Shown here one piece after another: positions 1 through 9,300 of a DNA stretch of 53,434 bases. The stretch is from IMG/VR virus record IMGVR_UViG_3300006923_002342, positions 1 to 53,434 of that record, one strand, 5' to 3'. The notes under the pieces were generated by a model. The model worked only from the letters and a program-made list of their open reading frames with translations, ran no database searches and had not been told where the DNA came from. Numbering within the stretch: position 1 is the first letter of the stretch; each line of letters opens with the position of its first letter. Made by a program: the position numbers and the translations under genes. This DNA is from a virus.

Positions 1-77
1 CCCTCATAACGGTCCTGAGAGATTTTTTCTTCTTTTTCCGTCAAGAAGTTGCGCCACTTTTTAAATTCCTTTTTCAT
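1..77 (-). CDS. 5' part of an unidentified gene, cut by the left edge
   Basis: An ATG at 77-75 opens a frame that stays open to the window edge (25 complete codons). The visible N-terminus starts MKKEFKKWRNFLTEKEEK and is very rich in lysine and glutamate, so it is probably helical. It lies 25 bases downstream of the stop of the 384-residue virion protein gene. No strong Shine-Dalgarno is visible next to the ATG, only a weak AAGTG. A TATAAT box lies about 20 bases upstream. The function cannot be assigned from this fragment. Confidence 0.6.
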   Translation of the reverse strand, partial: MKKEFKKWRNFLTEKEEKISQDRYE

Positions 78-96
78 CACTTATAAATAGAACCTT

Positions 97-126
97 ATTA
101 TATCAAAAATCTAGCTTTAATTTGAA
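97..126 (-). promoter_or_regulatory. Candidate extended -10 promoter upstream of the left-edge gene
   Basis: On the minus strand TGATATAAT occupies 105-97. The TGA is the stop codon of the 384-residue gene and TATAAT (102-97) follows at once. A TTCAAA at 126-121 with an 18-base spacer is a weak -35 match (4 of 6). The predicted start would be about 13 bases before the ATG at 77. The same TGATATAATA string also follows a stop codon at 49099. This is a pattern match only and could be chance in AT-rich DNA. Confidence 0.3.
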
Positions 127-1257
127 TGTAAAATCATCTTGGTCGCGCTTTCGCACTGGATTTGCCACTTTTGCAATACCAATAAGATTTCTTTTCTCGT
201 CATAGATTCCAACGTAGTTTATATATACCGTTCTTTTAAAGGATGGATTAGGATCCCTCCAGCTACTTGATACAATATTTTTAATTGGGTTCTTATCATA
301 TTCAACATAGGAAGTGGAGCCACTCGATGCAGTCGGAGCTACAGCATAGGCACGGGTGATGGATGTGGGATTGTTGGATAAATTTACAGTAGAAAGTGGT
401 GCTTGAGCTAACATGGTTAGTGTCGGAACATAATTGGTTCCACTAAAGTTTAATGCGAAGCTCGACGATGGAATCCCAGACCCAGTGGTTGAAAAATCCA
501 TCCAGCGCGGATTGATGGCCCCTCCACCATAATAATCTTCTGTATGAGAAGATAGGGGCCAACTCCCGGTTAAAATTAAAAATCCTTCGTCATATAAAAC
601 AACACCAGCCACCGAGCCACTTGCAGTTGTTGTGCCACCATCAGTGCTTGAAGAAACTTGTCGCAATTCACCATTCTGCATCGAATCTTTAAGTTCTGCT
701 ATAAGAGTTCCGGATACATAAAACTTACAGGATACAGTTCCTTTTTGTATAGAGGAGCCGTAGAAGATTGAAGGAATGCTTACCAGGCGCATTTCTTGAG
801 TTGCTTTATTCCCAAGACTGGAACTGTAAGCATATCTGGGGCTTAAAATTTCATAATCTTGGAGTGCTGTTCTTAACGCAGAGATGCGGCGGCGGGTGGA
901 ATTGAGGGCATAGCGATCAGATGAAATGCTGGCAGACAATGGATAACTGCCAGTTATTACATCTCCGTATTCAAAATTGCTATTAAATTGTGTGTCTGAA
1001 GTAGTGCTGAATGCCTCCAAACTACCATCCTTAATAACAAAGGGATATATTAAATTGCCGGTTTTTCTATCAATATTCAACTCATAAAGATTGACATAAC
1101 CTGTTGGGGTCATCCCAGCATTGTTAACAAAGCTACCAGACTCTCGCGGTGTGTTGTTGTAATAAATATTCTGATCATAAATAATGAAATTTGTTTGGGG
1201 ATGAGTTTTTATTCTGTTGTAAAAAACATCGTTTTGATCAAACTTGTAGAAAGGCAT
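103..1257 (-). CDS. Putative virion structural protein, 384 aa
   Basis: Not recognised as a named T4 protein. It is rich in Ser, Thr, Gly and Asn with short beta-prone stretches, and lacks a signal peptide or membrane segment, as expected of a tail, fibre or baseplate component. The N-terminus (FYKFDQNDVFYNRIKTHP) resembles the start of structural proteins I associate with large marine myophages. The last 40 residues (345-384) contain YVGIYDEKRNLIGIAKV and end in LKLDF. They match the end of the next gene upstream (VGLYSSDNELLAVAKL, RVRLDY), so the two proteins share a C-terminal module. The ATG is preceded by AGGTAG. The gene lies at the end of the tail block and is probably expressed late. 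Confidence 0.75.
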   Translation of the reverse strand: MPFYKFDQNDVFYNRIKTHPQTNFIIYDQNIYYNNTPRESGSFVNNAGMTPTGYVNLYELNIDRKTGNLIYPFVIKDGSLEAFSTTSDTQFNSNFEYGDVITGSYPLSASISSDRYALNSTRRRISALRTALQDYEILSPRYAYSSSLGNKATQEMRLVSIPSIFYGSSIQKGTVSCKFYVSGTLIAELKDSMQNGELRQVSSSTDGGTTTASGSVAGVVLYDEGFLILTGSWPLSSHTEDYYGGGAINPRWMDFSTTGSGIPSSSFALNFSGTNYVPTLTMLAQAPLSTVNLSNNPTSITRAYAVAPTASSGSTSYVEYDKNPIKNIVSSSWRDPNPSFKRTVYINYVGIYDEKRNLIGIAKVANPVRKRDQDDFTFKLKLDF

Positions 1258-1280
1258 GACTACCTGTAATTAGTTTAGAT

Positions 1281-2411
1281 TTAATAATCAAGCCTTACGC
1301 GGATTGTCATTTCATTAGTAGGGTCTTTCTTCAGAGCCTCAGATAGTTTAGCAACCGCTAAAAGTTCATTATCTGAAGAATAAAGTCCAACTGTTGTAAT
1401 ATATGAAATTGGTGCGTCAAGGGTGTTGTTCTTAACCACAATCTTACTTGAACTGAGATAAGTTGGATTAGAACTATAATTAAAATCATTATGATTAACG
1501 CGGCAGAAATGAATTGTTGAATTTAATTCTGTCGTATTGTTAAATGATATGTCTTGAATTCGATTGCGGAAATAATTGCAAGAAGAACTTATTGCAGAAC
1601 CTGTAAGCGAAGCAGAGATATATGTGCCATTGGGTCGGAAAGGAGTGCTGGGCCCACCACCTGCTGTCGCACCACCAATTCCCCCATTTTGACCAGACAA
1701 ACTACTACCACTTTGGAAAACTGAACTACTAAGAACAACGATTCCTGCTTGATAAAAAATTAAACCGCAAGCCGGTGCGGTGGTCCAGCCTGCTCCTGCT
1801 CCTGCTGTTGCAGATAAAATAGCATATTCACCAGCGGGCGAGTTTACACGATAATCATTTTCTTTTCCAGAATCTGAAATGGTTATGACAGAATTGTTGT
1901 CAAACGGCGTGGCATAAGAGCCAGTGCCCACCTTGAGCGTGAAAGACCCTTTTTTAATTTCATCTTTGGCAAGTAAACGAGCAAAACTCATAAAAATACA
2001 ATCTCTTAATTTTGTTCCGCCTGCAACCAAGTTTCCATCTTCGTCAAAAGGTCTTATGTCTCCACTGGTATTATATCCAACCATGAGTTGCGCCATTTGA
2101 TTATAAATATTAATTTTTTTAGACTGCATCGTTGTGTTAGTTGATGCACTAAGGGCCGAGGATGCTGCATATCCCACGGTCAAATCGTAAATGTGGTTGG
2201 CTGAAGAACTGAGATAAGGATAGTCATAGACACTTTGAAACATGCCATGAGCATAATTTTTAATATTAGTCCCATTGTATGTGTCGGTGGTGGCACCCCC
2301 GGCGTTGTAAGTACCAGAAGCAAGTGTACCAGTAAGTGGAATAGCTTCATGCAATAACGTCTTCGTTGAGGTTATGTCGTTGTTTAGAAAAGTTTTAAAA
2401 GTTGTTGCCAT
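1281..2411 (-). CDS. Putative virion structural protein, 376 aa
   Basis: No named family is recognised. The protein is Ser/Thr/Gly/Ala-rich, with a low-complexity Gly-rich stretch near residues 240-255 and an alternating Ala-Gly run (AGAGAG) encoded by a short CCTGCT tandem at about 1789-1807. Residues 336-376 form the C-terminal module shared with the following gene: VGLYSSDNELLAVAKL, then a short linker, then a basic-acidic tail ending RVRLDY. The start ATG is preceded by AAGGAAT at good spacing. It sits between two other tail-block genes with gaps of 17 and 23 bases. A structural role (baseplate, fibre or decoration) is inferred from context and composition. Confidence 0.75.
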   Translation of the reverse strand: MATTFKTFLNNDITSTKTLLHEAIPLTGTLASGTYNAGGATTDTYNGTNIKNYAHGMFQSVYDYPYLSSSANHIYDLTVGYAASSALSASTNTTMQSKKINIYNQMAQLMVGYNTSGDIRPFDEDGNLVAGGTKLRDCIFMSFARLLAKDEIKKGSFTLKVGTGSYATPFDNNSVITISDSGKENDYRVNSPAGEYAILSATAGAGAGWTTAPACGLIFYQAGIVVLSSSVFQSGSSLSGQNGGIGGATAGGGPSTPFRPNGTYISASLTGSAISSSCNYFRNRIQDISFNNTTELNSTIHFCRVNHNDFNYSSNPTYLSSSKIVVKNNTLDAPISYITTVGLYSSDNELLAVAKLSEALKKDPTNEMTIRVRLDY

Positions 2412-2428
2412 TGTTTATTCCTTATGTA

Positions 2429-3397
2429 TTAAGCTGGTATGCTTTTAATAAACCTAATGGGAAGATTTATGCTATACCCTGTGGTTGCTCCTGTTACTTT
2501 AATATTGCTGTCGATATATCTTACATTTTGAGAAGCACCGGCCACATTGGTCATTGACGTTTGTGCTCCGAGCTGTTGAAACAAATAAGTGCTCGTTTGA
2601 AGTTCCGTTGATGCTTGAATCATGAAATAGATTATAGTTCCGGCTGGTCCCTTGATGTTGGTTTCGTACCCGGTTCCAGCTAGATTCCCCATAAATGTAT
2701 TTTGATCAGTTCCAAGAGAAAAGTAATAACTGGCAATATTATCATCATCCACAAATGAAATTTGGGCAGGAGCAAAATCTCCGTTGCCACGAGTGAGAGT
2801 GCCCAATCTATTATCCATTTCGACAATATATTGAGTCTCTAATAAATCAGCATCGATTGCTGCGGTGGCGGCAAGCTCATTAGTGTTTAATCCCTGATCA
2901 ACACGAATCAGATTTTGTTGTTGCCCTGGTTGAAAACCATTGAGAAATCCGTTTGTTAAAGCGATATCCGCCACTGTTCCTTGCCCAGTAGTATTGACTA
3001 TAAAACCAGCGGCGTTGCTGCTTCCCACAGTTGTTTCATCTACGCAAACAACATGGATCTCTGAACTACCTGAAGCTTTTGCTGTAGGTTGGGTAGAATT
3101 CTGTACCAAAACGGGCAAGTAGAGCAAGTTTGTTCTAGGGATTGAAAGCAATTTTGATTTCATTGTGGAGGTATTATTTGTAAAAGCCTCCAAAATTGGT
3201 GTTTGTAAAATCTCTAAATCATAGTATGCACTGCCACTCGCATTGTTTTTGTCGTAGGAACCATAATTAATTTCATCATCCCCTAATGCGAATTTTGTAA
3301 TCTTAAATGATCCGTTTCCTTGTGCTAAACGATAGCGGCCTGTATCTGTGAGTACCGCGTCTAAAATAATGTCACCACTATTATCTAAAAATGCCAT
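2429..3397 (-). CDS. Putative virion structural protein with LTxxG...FK...DD module, 322 aa
   Basis: The first 50 residues contain ILDAVLTDTGRYRLAQG followed by FKITKFALGDDEINY. This kind of N-terminus recurs, in my memory, in structural proteins of T4-like marine phages. The same spacing of conserved residues (LTxxGxxxLxxGxFK, then DDxIxY) occurs at the N-terminus of the 353-residue protein at 10190-11251, so the two share a module. The remainder is a mixed alpha/beta region with no motif I recognise and ends LPIRFIKSIPA. AGGAG lies eight bases before the ATG. The 42-base gap before it is the longest in this part of the tail block. Confidence 0.75.
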   Translation of the reverse strand: MAFLDNSGDIILDAVLTDTGRYRLAQGNGSFKITKFALGDDEINYGSYDKNNASGSAYYDLEILQTPILEAFTNNTSTMKSKLLSIPRTNLLYLPVLVQNSTQPTAKASGSSEIHVVCVDETTVGSSNAAGFIVNTTGQGTVADIALTNGFLNGFQPGQQQNLIRVDQGLNTNELAATAAIDADLLETQYIVEMDNRLGTLTRGNGDFAPAQISFVDDDNIASYYFSLGTDQNTFMGNLAGTGYETNIKGPAGTIIYFMIQASTELQTSTYLFQQLGAQTSMTNVAGASQNVRYIDSNIKVTGATTGYSINLPIRFIKSIPA

Positions 3398-3439
3398 ATT
3401 TATCTCCTATCTTCATATAAATAGTTTGTTTTTTTAGTT

Positions 3440-6379
3440 CTAACATAAATTATTATTTCCTGTTTTTTCTATTTTGGTATGTTTTTTTGTAAACTTTATA
3501 TTAAGATCAATCTTCTTTCCCGTCTTTCTGGACCTTACGCGCACTTTTATCAACTTATCCCACAGGGTTTGGTCGGCGGTTCCAAGCTCAATCTTGCTAC
3601 CATCTGCTCCTAACACCCTGGTTAAACATCCAGTATCGTCCACAGTTTTTGTTCCATCCGGATTAATTAACCCAGATGCTTCCTCATCAACCACACGCTG
3701 TGTTAGGGCTGGTTTTATGTGAATATATTTTGTAAACTTTTTGGCAACCTTTTGTGGTGGTGGCCGATTCTCATCCAATGAATAAACATTTCGCAGAAGA
3801 TATGGGGCGTATCCGTCATACACCATTTGTAATTCATAAACCGGCGATGGGTTAGAGAAGTGACCATGATTATCAATCGTTCTAAAAATATAGTAATAAG
3901 TGGTATTGGGGGAAATAGTTTTATCTATCCACTCACCACTTGTTGAAAACTGACACTCATTATCAAGATTGACTTTTGTATCTACATGAGCAATTTTATT
4001 TCCAATAAAATCTGAGTAATTAGATGGTTTTTTATCAATTCGGAAAACCTCAAAGAACCTTGCATGGTCATCACTCTTAAATCTTATTGGCTCAAGTGGT
4101 CCCACCTCTTGGGACATTCTCAAGTTTTCAATTGCTTCAGAATCACCTGGCTGGATGGCGATTGGATTTAAATCATATTCCCCGGAATTTCCAGTCATCC
4201 AAAACAAAATTTGATTTCGCACATTTTGATATGTAATAACTTCCACGCCGGGAAAAACAGGGGGATCATCCATCATTACCACTTCTTTTTGGTAATAAGG
4301 AACTTTTACCATCTTTAAAGACGGTTCTGTTAAAACACAAATCTTGGCTTGGGATGGGCTTATCTCTTGTCGCCAGTGGTTAGAATTTGCGATTGGGGCT
4401 TGGTCTAACTGATACCAATATCGTGTACCAAATACCATTTCCATCGCATAAATCCGGTAAATATATTTCTTACCATACTTAACTTGCGTATCTGAAAATT
4501 TGTAATCAGTAAAAGTTGATGAATTCGGAAAATAAAAAGATTGCACTTTTTCGTCAGGAGTCCCATCTGTCCTAACTGACCACTTTTCAACTATATAAAA
4601 GATGGTTTCGTGGTAAGCATTTTCGGGGGCGATTCTTCTGGTCGCTTCTTGAGCATTCGTAGAGCCGCCCGCAATTTGGCGCTCGCGCCCGGCCATATTC
4701 AGGGACTCGTAAACTCCTATCCCTCCTACAATCTGTTTCCACGTTCGAGTCTTATCATATATCAAATCTTGCATTTTTGCCTTAAACGAAGTTAACATTA
4801 GGTTTCTGACTATCGCAGTTGAAACATTATTTTGTGCTTCTTCGACTTCCTGATCATATGCCCCTAAGAAAACTCCTTTCTCGACTTGTCCATAATAGTC
4901 CGGACCAAACGCCGCTTGAGCATTCCGTGAGCCTACAATCTGCCTGGAGCGACCGCGAGCGTCTGATGGGCGAGTTATCTGTGTTAGCCACCCATTAGGG
5001 GCGAGCAAGTCCCAACAGTCTAACGAACTTGATGGGACTAGCTGATCAGAGAAATTTTCATATGGTTTAAAAGCAGTTTCTGTATAGGTTGTTGGATCGG
5101 GGATAAAGGGCAAACCACCAGAAGAAATAAGATTATATCCCATCGAAGATGATGCACCCCAGGTGTTATCGACAAAACCTTTAATAAACATCGCTGTCAT
5201 CTCGGTATTTTCGAACAATTTTATAACCTCGTTGTTAGGAGTATTAGCTGTAGAAAATTCAATATCGCACGACATTGGAAACCTTTGTCTAACATCACTG
5301 AATTCAGCAAACATTTGATTATTTGACGAAGGCACAATTTGATGCTTAAACCTGTCGGCCAAAGGATTCTGGCCTTCTCGCCATGCAGGAACAGTAGTTC
5401 CTTTTACTCCGTCAGAAAAGGCATAAGCATATTTATCAAAGTAATCTCCTTTACTTACATCGGCTTCCACCGTTTGTGCGCGGGCTCCCGCATTATAAGT
5501 TACCAAGGTTGCTATACGAGTTTCTTTAAGTTGCCTTTCTAGGGTGATATGTTTTTCGAAAACGGTATTAATGGTTGCTGGATCATAGTCTGAACTTCCG
5601 CCAGCTCGCTCTCTCGTATCATTTTCATTCTCCATTACACTCAAGAATGAATAAAGACTCGGGAGCATACTCTCATGTGGTTCCTTGGTTGGATCTTCTT
5701 GAGTAAGAATTGATTCATACGTTTGAATATAAAAATTATAATTGGGAGTTACAGATGCCTCATAAGGCGTCAATGAGCCATAGGAGTTATCTCTAACTTT
5801 TTTGGAATCTAATGGAGTATTATATCGAAACACTTGATCATCAAACTTTATTGCTGTGTTGCCGTCGCGTAATTTACCATCAGCAAACGTAGAAATAATG
5901 CCATGAGGTCCAATATTTCCGCCAGCAATATTTCTTGCGTGAGTTGTTAATCCTTGCCCATCTTCTAAAACCTTTAACCATTTGTCTTGACTTACAAATG
6001 GGTTGTTTGCGCCACCGCCAATCCCTGGTTCTGGTAAGTTGCCGCATTCCCCAATATCAACTGGGTTATATCGAATGACGACTTCTTCTTTTTTCCTAAA
6101 ATGAAATCCAGTTTGGGATACCGAAAAAATCGCATATGCAGGCGTTCGGTTAGCCCCTTCCTCGCTAATTTCAATAGCTTGCGGACCTGTAACATATGCC
6201 CCGATGTCCGGGGTGGCAGGGATCGGATTCCAAATACGATTCATTCTATATCGCATAAAATCAATCGGACCTGCCGCATCATATTCAAAAAATGGAGTAT
6301 TTCCGTGCGCGTTACTACCGAACGATGTCGCATTATACAGAGACACTACGCGCCAAGGTAAACTTACTTTAATACCCAC
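3440..6379 (-). CDS. Large virion protein with fibronectin-III-like repeats, 979 aa
   Basis: A tail or baseplate structural protein by context. Two stretches look like fibronectin type III or Ig-like beta sandwiches. One is near residues 600-670 (VKYGKKYIYRIYAME). The other is near 790-870 (TISPNTTYYYIFRTIDNHG). The Tyr-rich alternating strands and the PNTTYYY turn are typical of such folds, which are common on phage tails and often bind carbohydrate weakly. The C-terminus is strongly basic and ends in NNNLC. The start is GTG at 6379, chosen because AGGAGG lies five bases upstream, embedded in the Gly-Gly codons at the end of the preceding gene. The two genes overlap by 11 bases, which suggests translational coupling. 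The exact T4 equivalent is unknown. Confidence 0.75.
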   Translation of the reverse strand: MGIKVSLPWRVVSLYNATSFGSNAHGNTPFFEYDAAGPIDFMRYRMNRIWNPIPATPDIGAYVTGPQAIEISEEGANRTPAYAIFSVSQTGFHFRKKEEVVIRYNPVDIGECGNLPEPGIGGGANNPFVSQDKWLKVLEDGQGLTTHARNIAGGNIGPHGIISTFADGKLRDGNTAIKFDDQVFRYNTPLDSKKVRDNSYGSLTPYEASVTPNYNFYIQTYESILTQEDPTKEPHESMLPSLYSFLSVMENENDTRERAGGSSDYDPATINTVFEKHITLERQLKETRIATLVTYNAGARAQTVEADVSKGDYFDKYAYAFSDGVKGTTVPAWREGQNPLADRFKHQIVPSSNNQMFAEFSDVRQRFPMSCDIEFSTANTPNNEVIKLFENTEMTAMFIKGFVDNTWGASSSMGYNLISSGGLPFIPDPTTYTETAFKPYENFSDQLVPSSSLDCWDLLAPNGWLTQITRPSDARGRSRQIVGSRNAQAAFGPDYYGQVEKGVFLGAYDQEVEEAQNNVSTAIVRNLMLTSFKAKMQDLIYDKTRTWKQIVGGIGVYESLNMAGRERQIAGGSTNAQEATRRIAPENAYHETIFYIVEKWSVRTDGTPDEKVQSFYFPNSSTFTDYKFSDTQVKYGKKYIYRIYAMEMVFGTRYWYQLDQAPIANSNHWRQEISPSQAKICVLTEPSLKMVKVPYYQKEVVMMDDPPVFPGVEVITYQNVRNQILFWMTGNSGEYDLNPIAIQPGDSEAIENLRMSQEVGPLEPIRFKSDDHARFFEVFRIDKKPSNYSDFIGNKIAHVDTKVNLDNECQFSTSGEWIDKTISPNTTYYYIFRTIDNHGHFSNPSPVYELQMVYDGYAPYLLRNVYSLDENRPPPQKVAKKFTKYIHIKPALTQRVVDEEASGLINPDGTKTVDDTGCLTRVLGADGSKIELGTADQTLWDKLIKVRVRSRKTGKKIDLNIKFTKKHTKIEKTGNNNLC

Positions 6380-9300
6380 TGTTTCCTCCTCCTGTTCCTA
6401 ATCCTGATAACGGATTTCTCGCGGTCGGGGCTGATTGTTGGCCAGATGATTGTTGGCCAGATGATTGTTGGCCAGATGATTGTTGACCACTCGCTGGTGC
6501 AAAAGTGCTGCCTGCTGCTCCCGGAAGGGTTGGTGCGGTTGGTGCGCCACTAGAATTATCACCAGCAGCATTTGCTGCGGCGACTGCATTTTGTTGCATT
6601 TGAGCAGCATTAGCGGCAGTGAAAGAACCTCCTGTTGCTCCAGGGACTGCGGTTGTCACTGGTGGGGTTGGAGGTGCAGCTGTTACATTGTTTGTGATCT
6701 CCTCAACAACCCAATTGGTTGCAACTGTATAAACTGGTGGGAATGAAGATTCTGGCGGATCTAAAGGAGAAGACGGTATTGTATCGGTATAAGTCTCGGC
6801 TTCGCGGTGTGGTGAGGCCAAGGGAGCCATACCAGCATTCAAAATAAAATATTCTTCATATGTTGGCAAATCATTTCCTGATTGTCTTTGAACTTTAAAC
6901 ACTCCGCTTTCCCAAGGCCGAATGCGGCACAACAATGCGTTTGCTGGTGTCTTGGTCCCAACCCGGTCATACACCTCTCTATCAAGAGTTTTCCAAACTG
7001 GCATACCGCTTGAAAACTCCTCAATTTCATTTTCGTTTAAAGAATACTTTGTGGGTTTATAGCCATCTAAATATTGGATTTCGCCGATTGTTTCAAATAA
7101 AATCCGCGCTTTTGAACTAAGAGTTGGGCTTTCGAAAGGTTCGCTTTTTAGGAAATTATCTATTTCACCCTTTAACGCTCCACCGCCGAAATCTTTTCCT
7201 TGAGTTAGTGAATGGTTTTCATAATTAAACCGAATCAAAGCTTTGACCACATTAGGCAAATTATCAAGTTTTTGTTGTATTAAAACTGTTCGGTCAGCAG
7301 CATTTGGGATTGATTTGTCAAGCGCATCCTTAAAACCAGAGGGCAATTTAGGGTTATAATATCCTATGCTTTTCTGACTAGATCCTTCTGGTAGTGAAAC
7401 TCCTGCACGGTTCCCCTCGCTCACAACACCATTCGAAATCAGATTCCAAAATATGTCAAAGGCTTTGCGGTTTTCATGAGTTTGAGCATTTGATCCCTCA
7501 ATATAATCTTGGATCGGGTTAGAACTTGGGCCTTCGGTTGTTATTGATCCTGGTGGATTTAATCGTGGTGACACATTTGGCACTGGTATGGCAGTTAAAT
7601 TATAATTGTAGGAAAGAAAATCAGCTACTTTCTCCTGAAGGGTGTTTGTGTTGGTAATTCTATTGGTAATCGTTGTCAGAGATCCTGCCGCCAAATTCAT
7701 AAAATCCCTATTACTAATATTGGGCGCATCGCCCGTATTTTGGCCAATCATTGGAAGGGTAATATCTGCACCACCATAAACAACAGCGGGCGTTAGATAT
7801 GAAAAATCTGTTCTTCGCAACGTGTTGTCAGGCGTTATTCCGTCGCTCACAAAGTCTGGCAAATCAATTCTACTGTTGACACCATTAAACAATTTAGTTA
7901 ACTCCTTGGAAACAATACTTGTTTTCCATCTATCACTATCTATAACTCTCAACCCTGTATCTGTTGGAATTTTAGGAAAGCCATTATAATCGGCCCCTAG
8001 AAAATCAAAACCAGTATTTAATGGCAAGTTTGCGTCATAATAATCAGAGAAAGTGTGGGAGATGGTAAACGTATTCATTGATGGTTCAGTCGAAGAAGCA
8101 ACATCACTTTCAAAAACATTATTTGAAGTTCCAGCAGCATTCGTGGCATCGGTATCTTTTGGTAGGTTTATTCCGCGCTCTTTTTGAACTCCTATAGCAC
8201 TGTTGAGGAAGGTGATAAGATTATCATACAAGTTCATCGCAGCCAAACAACCTTGAGGATTACCAGCTTTAGGGCTGACATATAAATTCAGAGTGTTCAT
8301 AATGTTCATTTTCTCTGGACCGCTTAACTCTACAAAGATCTGCAATATTTGAACATACTTCATTCCCACGCCACCAGTGAGAGCTGATCTGCCCCAGGAG
8401 ACGCCCATGGCAGAATTTTGAAAAGCTTGTGTAAAACGATTAGTTGTTGGATCAAAATTGGCTACTTGCTCTGTGCCTGAGCCATATACGGCGCTGGTCT
8501 TTGACCCCTCATTATAATATGCTTTTATTTTTTTTAACTCGTCTAAAAGGACTGCTCGCTTTTCATTTAAAAATTCAACAACACCATCTTCGATTTCTAA
8601 TTCTACTCTATATTGATAATATCCATCTGAATTTCCGAACATATTAGCATCAGTGCCAGTGTAATAATAAATTCCTTGCGCATTATTATTATGAATATTG
8701 GTAATCTGCCTCATGGTGGACACCCCATCCACAGATGCTGCACCGTCGCCAATAAAAGTCTTGCCAGTTGCAGCAGATATTTCACCAGCATCAATAATTA
8801 ATTCGTCTGTTGGATCAAAAGAAATGTATTTCGGGTCTGCTGGAGTTCCTGTATTTCTCTGTCCCCGCGCCAAGGCACTATCAAATTTAGATAATTTAGA
8901 AGCAGGATCGAAAATATGAACGCCGGGAAAATAATAAGGAGTAGTTCCGGTTTCGGAACTGCCAGCGACACGTTGACGATAAACTTTCATTGAAAGAATC
9001 TGAACTTTATTCATAACCTCGCGTAACCACGGCGGATTATCTTGTTGTCGCACTGCAAACAAGTTAGAATAAGGTGTATTTTCTCGAACGAGCTTTCTTA
9101 AATCTAGACCAAACATAAATCGGCAGTTATTATTTTGATCGCGTGAAAGGTTTATATCCGTAAAATAAGAAAACCTCATACTATCGTTGTCAATAATTCT
9201 TCGATTCTTTGTCAAAGCTTGCAAGATTTCATTTTGAAAAGTTGCAAAATTTAATTCCAACTTGTCTAATCTTGCAACAACCCTAAAATCTTGTATTTTG

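Noticed and set aside
3398-3439. Rho-independent terminator in the largest tail-block gap
   Set aside because: There is a run of A/T but no GC-rich stem before it in the direction of transcription.
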